Assembly (NCBI GenBank): GCA_000525025.1
Contig: JCKJ01000001.1
Location: 1,860,001-1,924,000, forward strand
DNA from: Methylophilaceae bacterium 11
Lineage (GTDB): Bacteria; Pseudomonadota; Gammaproteobacteria; Burkholderiales; Methylophilaceae
Direction: 5' to 3'
Length of the DNA stretch: 64,000 nucleotides
Every line of letters starts with the position of its first letter. Positions within the stretch are counted from its first letter, which is position 1. The position numbers and the translations under genes were made by a program. Below the pieces are notes generated by a model, which ran no database searches, was not told the DNA's origin, and saw nothing but the letters and a program-made list of their open reading frames with translations. Positions 54,601 through 62,053 of the stretch are shown here, one piece after another.

Positions 54601-57027
54601 GGCTGTACCCCCTTCTGTAGCACTTGCACTGCCTGTAATGCTGATGGTGGTGGTATTAATCGTGTCTGTCACGTTGGTGGTAGCTGGTGCCGGATTCACG
54701 TTCAATTGCTCAAAGTTGCCGCCACTGGCACTGCTGATGGTTTTGCTAACAGATCCAGCATCCACGTACACATCGTCTGTCGGCGCTGCCAAAGTGGTGG
54801 TGCCGGTAGTTGCACCAGCCGCAATATTAATCACTTCGCCAGTAGATAAAGTGACAGTCACTGCTGACTGTGCAGGATTGCTCAAAGTCGCGGTGTATAT
54901 AATACTGCCGCCTTCAGCTACCGTAGGGGTTGCTGTTAATGTTACCGTTGTCGCATCTACGGTATCTGTAATCGTCGTCGTCGCGGGGGCAGCATTGACT
55001 ACAAGGCTTTCAAAATTACCACCTGTTGCAGAAGTAATCGTGAGTGAGACAGTGCCTGTATCGACATAAACATCATCCGTCGGTGCTGAGATTGAAAGCG
55101 TACCCGTTGTTGCGCCATTGGGAATCGTAATCGTGCTGCCATTACTCAATGTCACAGTGACTGCACCTTGCGCCGGACTGGTCAATGTTGCTGTGTATAC
55201 AATGCTGCCACCCTCAGCAACACTTGGCGTAGCGGACAAACTCACAGTTGTGACATCAATAGTATCTGTAATATTGGTCACTGCAGGTGTAGGATCAATC
55301 GAGCTGAGGATACCGCCGCCGCTTAGCGTAGTAATCGTAGCGCTTACGGTAGTAGGGTCTATATATACATCATCACTCCCTACCAACGTGTAATTGCCTG
55401 TGGCAGAGGTCGCGCCTGCCGGAATAGTAATAACAACCCCATTATCAAGCGTCACGGTGAGTGGGCTGGTAGGTGCTTGCGTGATGGTCGCAGTATAGAC
55501 AATGGTGCCACCTGCCTCCGTAATGCTAGCAGTTGCAGTCAAGGTCACGGTAGCAACGTCGTTATCAAGCAAATTAGTTGTGACAGAGCCGTTGCTGCCA
55601 CTCACCACTAGGTTCTCGAAATTACCGCCAGATACAGAGCCAATACCCACCACTAAGGTTTCGGAGCCTTCTGCCAATGCATCATCATTCATCACAATAT
55701 TGAATGTTGCACTGCTCTGCCCTGCTAGGATCGTCACACTGGTGACCGCAGTATAGTCTGCACCATTCGCGGTGCCACTATAGACTAAGTTAATTGTAGT
55801 ATTGGTTTGCGCTGGGCTGGTCAAGGAAACCGTATATGTTGCCGTACCATTCTCAAGGACAGAAGCCGTACCGGTAATACTCACTGTTGTGGTGTCAGCC
55901 GTATCCGTAATCGTTGTATTGACTGGCGTAGTATTCACTGCCAAGTTCTCAAAGTTACCGCCAGTTGCACTTGCAATAGACCGAGTCACGATAGAACTAT
56001 CTAAATAGACATCGTCCGCAGGTGCAGGAATACTGATGGAGGCTGAACTAGCACCCGCAGCAATGACAATAACCTCGCCGGTAGACAAAGTCACAGTGAC
56101 TGCTGTACCTGCCGGGTTACTTAAACTTGCTGTGTATACAATCGCACCGCCCTCAGCTACGCTGGGGCTTGCAGTTAAGGTTAGCGCAGTGGTGTCCACC
56201 GTATCGGTAATTGTTGTGACTGCAGGCGTTGTGCTTACAGTCATTGGCTCAGCGCTACCAGTCACAGTCGTGATTGTCGTGCTGATCGTAGATTGGTCTA
56301 AATAAGGGTCGTCATTCGGTGCAACGGTATAGGTTGCAGTGCCAGTGCTGGCACCTGCTGGAATCAATACAGTTTGACCATTGGAAAGCAATATTGACAT
56401 GGGAGCGGTGGCAGCACGGCTCAATGTCACGGTGTAAATAATATCGCCACCCGCCTCTGTCAGTGATGAGGTAGCACTTAAGCTCACGCCCAATGGCGGA
56501 AGTGAAGGCGTTGTCGTTAATCCGGTATTATTTAAATCAAGGTTCAACTCATCTTGCGTACGCGCACGAATCGGCTCATCTTGTAACTCACCATCAATAT
56601 TGTATTCGTACGCAAAGCTGAATTGATTGAGCACATCATTGATGCGAAGCAAATTAACGAAGCCAAAACCGTAAGAATTTCTGCCGCCAGCATTGCCTGC
56701 CGCCGTTTCTTCCAGCACTTCGTTCACGTCCTGGCCAGACTCAATGGCTTTGACTACACTCTCAATGGTGGCCAAATCCACAGACCCATCTAATTTATCT
56801 TGCGCAAAGATTGTGGCTAAATCTTCGGTCAGCGCCACAATTTGATTGGCTGGAATATTAATATTTCGGCCATCGTTCATCGATAGCTCGACCAGCGCGC
56901 CAGACATGGTCTGGATGGTATCGCCCAACTCAACGGAGTCACCTAACTGAAGCTCTCGCTTTTCACCATTGTCTTTAGTGATGTAAGCGGTTCCTGTTAA
57001 TGCAACAACTTTTCCGATGAGTGCCAT
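48649..57027 (-). CDS. Giant LapA-type retained adhesin with RTX C-terminus
   Basis: 2792 residues, the largest gene here. The N-terminal retention module (1-105, MALIGKVVALTGTAYITKDNG, LGDTIQTMSGALVELSMNDG) folds to plug the outer-membrane channel. It is followed by the LapG cleavage site TAAG at 108-111. Residues about 160-2050 are immunoglobulin-like repeats of about 90-100 residues, several with Calx-beta-like endings (VTVNYATADGTA, TVPINNDTIDEPNETFFVNLSGA). Then a cadherin-like domain (SNGTYTYTLDNSR), a PA14-like domain (GLMGEYYGYND to LQFEFKL), RTX nonapeptides (GFGGNDILNGYGGADYLDGGDGDDTL) and a C-terminal block before the type I secretion signal. Expected role: cell-surface attachment and biofilm. 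Confidence 0.95.
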   Translation of the reverse strand: MALIGKVVALTGTAYITKDNGEKRELQLGDSVELGDTIQTMSGALVELSMNDGRNINIPANQIVALTEDLATIFAQDKLDGSVDLATIESVVKAIESGQDVNEVLEETAAGNAGGRNSYGFGFVNLLRINDVLNQFSFAYEYNIDGELQDEPIRARTQDELNLDLNNTGLTTTPSLPPLGVSLSATSSLTEAGGDIIYTVTLSRAATAPMSILLSNGQTVLIPAGASTGTATYTVAPNDDPYLDQSTISTTITTVTGSAEPMTVSTTPAVTTITDTVDTTALTLTASPSVAEGGAIVYTASLSNPAGTAVTVTLSTGEVIVIAAGASSASISIPAPADDVYLDSSIVTRSIASATGGNFENLAVNTTPVNTTITDTADTTTVSITGTASVLENGTATYTVSLTSPAQTNTTINLVYSGTANGADYTAVTSVTILAGQSSATFNIVMNDDALAEGSETLVVGIGSVSGGNFENLVVSGSNGSVTTNLLDNDVATVTLTATASITEAGGTIVYTATITQAPTSPLTVTLDNGVVITIPAGATSATGNYTLVGSDDVYIDPTTVSATITTLSGGGILSSIDPTPAVTNITDTIDVTTVSLSATPSVAEGGSIVYTATLTSPAQGAVTVTLSNGSTITIPNGATTGTLSISAPTDDVYVDTGTVSLTITSATGGNFESLVVNAAPATTTITDTVDATTVTLTATPTVAEGGSIIYTATLSNPAQSAVTVTLSTGEVINIAAGATTGTTTLAAPTDDVYVDAGSVSKTISSASGGNFEQLNVNPAPATTNVTDTINTTTISITGSASATEGGTASYTVSLTNPAQTALTINITYAGTASNGSDYTGIAVVTIPAGASSVSFTLPITDDVAAEGSETIVVGIGAISGGNFENLVVSAANGSVTTNLLDNDVATVTLSATPSITEAGGVITYTATITQPPTSNLTVTLSNGQSIVIPAGGTTGSVSLSIAGSDDPYIDPTTVSVTITALSGGGILSSIDPTPAVTNVLDTIDATTVTLSSATNGTAIAEGGSITYTATVSNPVTGTPLVVTLSNGSTITIPVGQTSANSAAVPVRADDAYAQGTQTLSPVTISSTSGANYEAVNTTGTVNNTVIDDADATTVTLTASAGSVLEGNTITYTATVSNAVTGSPLVITLDNGTTISIAVGQTSGTSAPVVVRADDVYVQGSTTVVRSIASTSGGTYEALTTSSTVSTTVNEDADATTVSISGSANVVEGASGSYTVTLTNPAQTTAVTVNLTYSGTAANGTDYTGVATVTIPAGSSSANFNIATIDDLLDEALENFTVTIASATGGNLESIVVSGTNGSVTTTITDNDPTPSLTINDVTVNESAGTATFTVTLSAASGQTVTVNYATADGTAQAGVGLDYTNSTGTVTFTPGQTTRTITVPINNDTIDEPNETFFVNLSGATNATIADSQGIGTIIDNDAVPTIQSVSAASATEGGSLVHTITLSNGSSVATTYAYSLGGGTASSGVDYTAAVTFSNGVTLSGGILTVPAGVTSFTATIASIQDTIDEPNETYNLTVGGVTGVGTINDDDAAPTLTVNNISVAEVDNINAVFTVSLSNPSSTAVTVGLSFGGGTAIGGTNFANNTTTDYGNNTLMQVSTDGGVTWSASGVNTATFAPGQTSVLVRTAINANTVTEAQTETFNLTATISSGTATGSTTATTSVGTATIIDDTITVSSPTATEGANLVYTVNVSTHTGIIITTTLELGGTASPTDYGALTFSGGVTYNSSTGVLTIPAATTSFTVTIPTVNDTLDEPNETLLLTVGGVTGTGTITDNDPTPSLTINDVTVNEAAGTMTFTVTLSAASGNTVTVNYGMVNQTALSGSDYTASSGTLTFASGVTTQTITVPILNDNIYEGSETFRVNLSGATNATIADGIGIGTIRDDGAGAGGTDNDTPTLAVSSLTVSDQTAGFAQFVVSLSNPSSVATTFSLALANGTATGGGVDYGAAGATNIQVSTDNGATWSNATTATIPINGTYVLVRTPITQDNITEVSETFTLTATRTVGVTTNTSAVGTATITDVNNAPDAINDVPVSNLQEDTVNSVLAGNAILGGSGNVADADPNNDTLFITGAVAGTGAVVGAVPLGSALTVSGIYGTLVINSNGTYTYTLDNSRIQTQNILGGQTVSDVFTYKITDNNGGFDTATISVAILGTLDLTAITPVPVPIIADGLMGEYYGYNDTVIAGNRVHADDSTATVFGSTNIDSIEDVAAIINGRNLAMGGPGNIVGTSNAAATNAADVRFSVRSLNYGNDLQTDEFGNDRAVNGSLGTNPNTAAGSGLPGYDYTLTNRELSNFLYTDAATAVVQTGTPVGATVGTQTGLGTTTDAIIRMTGFAYLERGNYDFRVYADDGFRLKVGGETLIEFDGNQPPTTRTFTNVEVSDLISGFTSIELLYWEQGGNANLQFEFKLTDSNTWISFSLDSIAFFSAANLPTITDTRIQDVVETSVNQQYELRTGSVLDGDNNTNTLIGAEGRDYIQGFGGNDILNGYGGADYLDGGDGDDTLNGGDGADILIGGTGNDTMIGGLGDDIYRIDSAGDVIVENANEGTDNIEIAATYNPGTYTIATNFENVTLSGSFNTNVTGNAVNNRIIGNDGNNTLIGLLGDDRIVGGAGNDTLTGDTGTPANGALGKDIFEWNLADKGTLGVPAIDTVTDFRYGGSGNATVTDFNATRVDALDLRDLLQGEASTLLNTGSVPNIGNLLNYIDININGGNTEIRISSAGGFTGGTYSAAQEDQRIVLQGINLYTATGATAGNETDLLQRMLANGALVVD
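53390..53995 (-). repeat. GC-rich repeat pair inside the adhesin gene
   Basis: Two consecutive adhesin repeats in this stretch use strikingly GC-rich codons. I count 76 G+C of 120 at 53401-53520, against 26 of 60 at 53041-53100 and 28 of 60 at 54001-54060 in flanking repeats of similar protein sequence. The two modules share the core YTATVSN-x-VTG-x-PLV and RADD-x-Y. The change at both edges is abrupt, as after recombination with a foreign repeat. Confidence 0.75.
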
Positions 57028-57269
57028 GGTTTTATTCCAAATAATTAATTAAAAACAGCAAGTCAAATTGACCACACTGGCATTAAACACAAGTTTTTAC
57101 CAAAAAAATATTGTACTAACGGCCAATACGCCTACTTTTTAGAACTACCCAATAAAAGCCAGTTTGATTGTGGCTTTCAAATACGTCTGCCACTGTAAAA
57201 ATAGCGAAAATGGGTTTTCCTTATGGTTAAATAGGTGCATTCTCGCTTAAGCGGTGGTAGCACCTTGTT
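57028..57269. promoter_or_regulatory. Divergent promoter region between adhesin and lapG genes
   Basis: 242 bp between two divergent starts. It must hold the promoters of both the adhesin gene and lapG-lapD. A weak ribosome site (GGAAT) lies before the adhesin ATG. I could not pick convincing -35/-10 pairs or a FleQ-type site by eye. Confidence 0.5.
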
Positions 57270-57980
57270 TTGGAGCAAGTTATTTCAACGCCTGTGACCA
57301 GCATTGTTCATGTTATCGATCGCGCGCGCATGTTGATATGCATCATGCTCGGATTCTGCTGCGTCGCATACCTGTATGCCGGTGGCGTGCAATTTAATCG
57401 CTTAACCGAACTTGCCAAACAGCGCTATGGCGACCACGCCGTGCAAAGCATAGGCGAGCTCAACCAAGCACTCAATCGCGTCAGTAACGCATCTGACGAA
57501 GAAAAGCTTATTGCAATTAACGGATTTTTTAATCGAAAACTTGAATTTGTTGACGATTTAAATTTATGGAAGCAATCCGATTACTGGGCAACCCCGCTTG
57601 AATCGATTGGCATGCAAGCCGGAGACTGCGAAGACTTTAGTATTGCCAAATACGTATTTTTAAAAGCGCTGAATATTTCCAATGAGAAATTACGCCTGAC
57701 TTACGTACGCGCGCAACTGTATGATCAAGATGTAAAAGTCGTCAAAGCCCATATGGTGCTGAGTTATTACAGAACCCCCACGTCAGAACCCCTTATTCTG
57801 GACAATCTGATTCCGGATATTTTACCTGCATCGCAGCGACCAGATTTAAACCCGATTTTTAGCTTTAACGATAAAGGCCTATGGGTAGGCGGCAGCACGC
57901 AACCCAAAGCCAGCTCACAACAACATTTATCAAAGTGGCGGGATGTGTTGTTACGCATTCGTGCAGATGGAATAGAATAA
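57270..57980 (+). CDS. lapG: LapG periplasmic cysteine protease (transglutaminase-like)
   Basis: 236 residues. A membrane-spanning or uncleaved signal helix (about 20-38) precedes a bacterial transglutaminase-like protease domain. The triad is Cys120 (AGDCEDF), His161 (AHMVLSY) and Asp178 (LILDNL); the 17-residue His-Asp spacing equals that of Pseudomonas LapG. Asp119 and Glu121 flanking the cysteine match its calcium-binding positions. It should clip the adhesin after the TAAG site. The frame starts with TTG; an ATT at 57282 stands 6 nt after TGGAG, and no ATG occurs before 57330, so the true start is unclear. Confidence 0.93.
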   Translation: MEQVISTPVTSIVHVIDRARMLICIMLGFCCVAYLYAGGVQFNRLTELAKQRYGDHAVQSIGELNQALNRVSNASDEEKLIAINGFFNRKLEFVDDLNLWKQSDYWATPLESIGMQAGDCEDFSIAKYVFLKALNISNEKLRLTYVRAQLYDQDVKVVKAHMVLSYYRTPTSEPLILDNLIPDILPASQRPDLNPIFSFNDKGLWVGGSTQPKASSQQHLSKWRDVLLRIRADGIE

Positions 57981-57999
57981 AAGAGTTAAGGAAAAGACC

Positions 58000-59922
58000 A
58001 TGTCACTCATTCATCAAATTCGAATCGCATTATTTCTTGTCATTATCGCAACGGCGGGTGGCAGTTTGATTTTTAGTACACTCGACAGCAAGCAGTACCT
58101 TGAGGAAGAGTTGCAGAAGAAAAATCTGGACAATGCCAACGTGCTGGCACTTGCTATGTCACAAATGGAAAAAGATGCCACGATGATTGATTTATTCATT
58201 TCGGCACAGTTTGATGCGGGTCATTATCGCTATATCGGTCTGTTTGACCCCAATGGCAAACTGATTACCGAGCGTGTCAACCCCAACAGCAGCACCATCG
58301 CCCCTGATTGGTTCACACGCTGTGTGCCGATTAACGTCACCCCAGGATTCTCGAACATTCAAACTGGCTGGACGCAATACGGCACGGTGCATGTGGAAAG
58401 TGATGTGAACTTTACCTATGACCGATTATGGCATGCGGTCAAAAACATGTTGATTTGGGTGTTATCCATTAGCTTAATTGCCTATATTGCTTGCGGACAG
58501 TTGTTAAGAAGGATTTTGAAACCGCTGGATGATGTGATTGGGCAGGCGCAAGCAATTGGCGAGCGTCGCTTTATTAATATTCAAGAGCCCAAAACGACAG
58601 AATTTAAAGCCGTGGTAAGAGAAATGAATCAGCTTTCCACACGCGTCAAAGAAAATCTGAACAAAGAATCTGAGCGCTTGGATGAGTTACGTTTAAGAAT
58701 CAATTATGACGATGCCACCGGCTTAATGAATCACGATTACTTTATGAATACGGTTGATTCAAAACTGCACCAAGAAAGCTTTGGTGAAGGCGCGCTCATT
58801 ATCATCCGCATTTGCAATCTTGCTGAGATTGACCGCGATATTGGTTACCATCAAACCAATTTAATGCTCAAAAAAATCAGCGGCGCCATCACCTCCATTT
58901 CCAGTCACCAAGAAGGCTTGATTGCAGGCCGTATTAGTGGGCGCGATATTGCAATATTTTGCGACCAACCCAAAGATGAGTTTGTATTAGCACAACACTT
59001 TAAGGAAAACTTACTGGATGCGATGACGCTCGCGCATACCGAGCATCAAGCACCGCTATTTGCGTGTGTAGTCACTAAGACTAAATTTACCGATGAAAGC
59101 CAACACTTATTTAAAGCACTCGATTTTATTCTAGAGCTCTCGCATCTCAACAACGCACAAAACTTCCGTATCGTAAATGCGAACAGTATTGTGGCCACTA
59201 AACACCAATACCTCAACGAGTGGAAAACATTACTCGGCAATGCCATCACGCATCATCGAGTCAAACTAGAACATTACCCAGTGCTCACCATTCACGGCGA
59301 ACTTATTCATTACGAAAGCCCCGTCCGTTTGCAGCTAGAGGAAAATAATAAATGGCTATCCGCTGGCGAGTTTATTGACTGGGCCATTCAGCTCGACTTA
59401 ATTCAATCGATTGACACACTTGCCTTAGAAACCGCAATAGGCTTGCTAGCACAACACAACCTGCCCATTTGCTTGAATATATCCGAAAGCACAATGCGTG
59501 ACCCTACTTACCTTAAAACAGCGGAAAGGCTCATTCAACAGCAAGGCATCAACACTGATTTATTGAGTTTTGAAGTCCCGGAAACCGCCGCCTTTAACCA
59601 TCTGAATGAATTTAAAACCTTTACCCGTCAACTCAAAATGCTGGGTTGCCGTGTGGGTGTGGAGCATGTGAGTTTACGCATTTCACGCTTGGGTGAGTTA
59701 CACGACCTCGGATTAGACTATGTGAAATTTGATGCCTCTCTCATCCGTGGCATTGATATCAACGAGAGTCATAAATCATTGTTACGTGGGTTATGTTTAA
59801 TTGTGCACTCAATAGGTATCTACACCATTGCCGAAGGGGTAAATACAGAAGCCGAAATCGCAGCGTTAACAGAAGTGGGCATGGATGGCCTGACTGGGCC
59901 GGGCATTCGTATGGACGAGTAA
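58000..59922 (+). CDS. lapD: LapD c-di-GMP receptor (degenerate GGDEF/EAL)
   Basis: 640 residues. A first membrane helix (about 7-24), a LapD/MoxY-type periplasmic domain (25-145), a second helix (LIWVLSISLIAYIACGQLL), HAMP (LRRILKPLDDVIGQAQAIGE), a GGDEF domain and an EAL domain. The GGDEF signature reads SGRDI (around residue 312) and the EAL motif reads ESP (near 438), so it has lost synthesis and hydrolysis and should act only as a receptor, as in P. fluorescens LapD. With c-di-GMP bound it would hold LapG; without it LapG is freed. It lies 19 nt after lapG with AAGGAAA as ribosome site. Confidence 0.94.
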   Translation: MSLIHQIRIALFLVIIATAGGSLIFSTLDSKQYLEEELQKKNLDNANVLALAMSQMEKDATMIDLFISAQFDAGHYRYIGLFDPNGKLITERVNPNSSTIAPDWFTRCVPINVTPGFSNIQTGWTQYGTVHVESDVNFTYDRLWHAVKNMLIWVLSISLIAYIACGQLLRRILKPLDDVIGQAQAIGERRFINIQEPKTTEFKAVVREMNQLSTRVKENLNKESERLDELRLRINYDDATGLMNHDYFMNTVDSKLHQESFGEGALIIIRICNLAEIDRDIGYHQTNLMLKKISGAITSISSHQEGLIAGRISGRDIAIFCDQPKDEFVLAQHFKENLLDAMTLAHTEHQAPLFACVVTKTKFTDESQHLFKALDFILELSHLNNAQNFRIVNANSIVATKHQYLNEWKTLLGNAITHHRVKLEHYPVLTIHGELIHYESPVRLQLEENNKWLSAGEFIDWAIQLDLIQSIDTLALETAIGLLAQHNLPICLNISESTMRDPTYLKTAERLIQQQGINTDLLSFEVPETAAFNHLNEFKTFTRQLKMLGCRVGVEHVSLRISRLGELHDLGLDYVKFDASLIRGIDINESHKSLLRGLCLIVHSIGIYTIAEGVNTEAEIAALTEVGMDGLTGPGIRMDE

Positions 59923-59992
59923 GCATACGCGCGCCAGTTAGAAATACAGTGACTATGTATACGCCAGGTAGATTGGCGTAAAAGCTGGTGTA

Positions 59993-60610
59993 TTAAATTT
60001 GATAATTTTGGTTGAGAATTAACGCCAAGTGCAACCTATCTTTGACTTTTAGTTGCTCAAAAATAGAAGCCAAATGCGCTTTCACCGTACGGTCCGTAAT
60101 ATTCAAAATACGGGCAATCTCTTTATTGCTTAGCCCTTTGGCGGCCTCTACCGCCACTTCTTTCTCGCGCTGCGTCAGCTGATTCAACAAGCTGTTGACA
60201 TGCGAGTTATGGCTAGTGGTCATTCTGGTCGATACTTCAATCAACTTTTGTAATAGCGTATTCCCCAACCACAGTCCGCCGTGTGCAATGACAGTTTTGA
60301 TTTCAGCCAATGCTTCTGCGGTCGCGTAAGCATGGCTGTACCCTACTGCCCCCAAACTCAAGGCATATAAGGCCTCTGCCTGATCCGGCGCATTGGCCAA
60401 CACCACGACTTTTGCATTGGGATAATGCGTGGTAATGCGTTTGATTGCGCCTTGCATCCAATGCTGGCGGTCTTCGTTCATGTGTAGCCAAAATACCAGT
60501 TGTGCTTGATTGGCAGTGGTTGACACCTCACGCACACACTGGCAATCGGTAAAGGCTTGTTGCCAGCCAGGTAATGGCTGAGACAGTGTGGTAACAAAAA
60601 TATCTTGCAT
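59993..60610 (-). CDS. LuxR-type regulator with a pseudo-receiver domain
   Basis: 205 residues. The C-terminal helix-turn-helix (about 143-200: LTQREKEVAVEAAKGLSNKEIARILNITDRTVKAHLASIFEQLKV) is a clear GerE/LuxR motif. The N-terminal 130 residues follow a receiver fold (YPNAKVVVLANAPDQAEALYALSLGAVGYSHAYATAEAL), but the beta-3 end reads QLVFWLH where the phosphoacceptor aspartate should be, so it is probably not phosphorylated. The start is 18 nt after lapC, so it is the last gene of lapB-lapC. It may adjust adhesin or transporter expression. Confidence 0.86.
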   Translation of the reverse strand: MQDIFVTTLSQPLPGWQQAFTDCQCVREVSTTANQAQLVFWLHMNEDRQHWMQGAIKRITTHYPNAKVVVLANAPDQAEALYALSLGAVGYSHAYATAEALAEIKTVIAHGGLWLGNTLLQKLIEVSTRMTTSHNSHVNSLLNQLTQREKEVAVEAAKGLSNKEIARILNITDRTVKAHLASIFEQLKVKDRLHLALILNQNYQI

Positions 60611-60628
60611 AGTTGTAAGGGATTCTTT

Positions 60629-62041
60629 TTATCGCTCGCTGAACGCGTAAGACTTTGCTTTTAATACTGGTTTTAACAGATACGATAAGACCGTTTTTTT
60701 GCCCGTCAATATGTCCACCTGCGCCATCATGCCCGGAATGATCGGCAAACCTTTGCCAATGATAGATTGCTGGGTACGCACTTTCACAATGTAATAGGCA
60801 TTGCCTTTATCATCCACGGTTGAATCCGCAGCAATGCTATCCACCACGCCGTTTACAGTACCATAAATGGTGTAATCATAAGCGGTGAGCTTAATAATGG
60901 CGGCCTGCTCGGGCCTGATAAACGCAATATCTTTGATTTGGACTTTGGTTTCTAAAATCAAACTATCATCCGTCGGCACCACTTCCATTACTTCTTTACC
61001 CGGCTGTATCACACCGCCCACCGTATTGAAAAACAAGCGGCTCACTTTACCATTCACTGGAGACTTCAACATGGACTGCTTTACTTTATCGGTAAGCGCC
61101 ACACTGGTTTGGGTGAGACTATTCACCTTGGCCGAAGTGTCATTGAGCTCAGTTCGCACTTTACTTAAAAAAGATTGCTCGGCTTCGGCAATTTTACGTC
61201 TAGCCTCAGAAATAGAGACTTGGATACGGCTAATTTGCGCGCGCGCTTGGTCAATGTCTCCTCGTGCTCGCGTTGCTTCCCGGTCTAATCTTAAAATATC
61301 GATTTCTGATACCGCGCCACTGGCCAGCAAGGGCTTGTTCGCAGCCAACTCTTTACTGGCCGACTCATAAGTCTTTTCTGCAATTTCTTTTTTAAACTGC
61401 ACTTCTATCAATTCCTTTTCACGCTGTACCATTTGGTCGCGCGCAATATTCACGGTGGAATCCAACTCTTCGCGACTGGCCAAATATAAAGCACGCTCTT
61501 GCTCATAGACTTGAGGCATATCTTGCTGTACCTGTGCAGGTGGACTATAACTGGTGCCATTCGCCAGTGCCTTTAATCGTGCCTCTTTTGCTAACAGCGC
61601 TAAATACTGCCCCTGATTCTCTTTGAGTGAGGAAGCCGCGCGCGTTTCATCAATCTTAATCAGCGGCGTCCCTAGCTTCACTACATCTCCAGCTTTGACT
61701 AAAATTTCCGAAACAATCCCACCATCCAGTGATTGGATTACCTGCACTTGACGTGACGGCACCACACGTCCTTCACCACGTGAAATTTCATCGACTTGTG
61801 CAAATGCCGCCCATACCAACAAAGCCACCATCACAGCCAAAATGGTATAGAGCAACTTTTTGGCTTTAAGCGGCGTTTGCTCAACAATGGCAATATCCGC
61901 TTCTTGATCCCAAGCCAAACTTTCTTGCGTTTCCGCTGGAATAACTTTATCAATCATCGAATGTATAGGCGTTGCCAGCCAATTACGGCCGCCAAATACA
62001 CGGGTAAACGCCCCAATCTTTTTAAATAAGCCCTCACTCAT
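60629..62041 (-). CDS. lapC: Type I secretion membrane fusion protein LapC
   Basis: 470 residues of the HlyD family: N-terminal cytosolic tail, a membrane helix (about 64-82, LLYTILAVMVALLVWAAFAQV), half barrel (GRVVPSRQVQVIQSLDGGIVSEILVKAGDVVKLGTPLIKI), long coiled coil, second half (SPVNGKVSRLFFNTVGGVIQPGKEVMEVVPTDD) and a C-terminal segment with GLPIIPGMMAQVDILTGKKTVLSYLLKPV. It carries the adhesin from LapB to the TolC-type channel. It starts 12 nt after lapB. Confidence 0.94.
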   Translation of the reverse strand: MSEGLFKKIGAFTRVFGGRNWLATPIHSMIDKVIPAETQESLAWDQEADIAIVEQTPLKAKKLLYTILAVMVALLVWAAFAQVDEISRGEGRVVPSRQVQVIQSLDGGIVSEILVKAGDVVKLGTPLIKIDETRAASSLKENQGQYLALLAKEARLKALANGTSYSPPAQVQQDMPQVYEQERALYLASREELDSTVNIARDQMVQREKELIEVQFKKEIAEKTYESASKELAANKPLLASGAVSEIDILRLDREATRARGDIDQARAQISRIQVSISEARRKIAEAEQSFLSKVRTELNDTSAKVNSLTQTSVALTDKVKQSMLKSPVNGKVSRLFFNTVGGVIQPGKEVMEVVPTDDSLILETKVQIKDIAFIRPEQAAIIKLTAYDYTIYGTVNGVVDSIAADSTVDDKGNAYYIVKVRTQQSIIGKGLPIIPGMMAQVDILTGKKTVLSYLLKPVLKAKSYAFSER

Positions 62042-62053
62042 CTCAACTCCTCA

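Noticed and set aside
49022-56305. Many plus-strand open frames opposite the giant adhesin gene
   Set aside because: They are all valine/threonine/proline-rich shadows of the repeat codons on the minus strand, with no ribosome sites and no recognisable domains.
48649-57027. Repeats in the adhesin region as a CRISPR array or transposon remnant
   Set aside because: They are about 280-300 nt, in frame and code for immunoglobulin-like modules; there are no short identical repeats with unique spacers.
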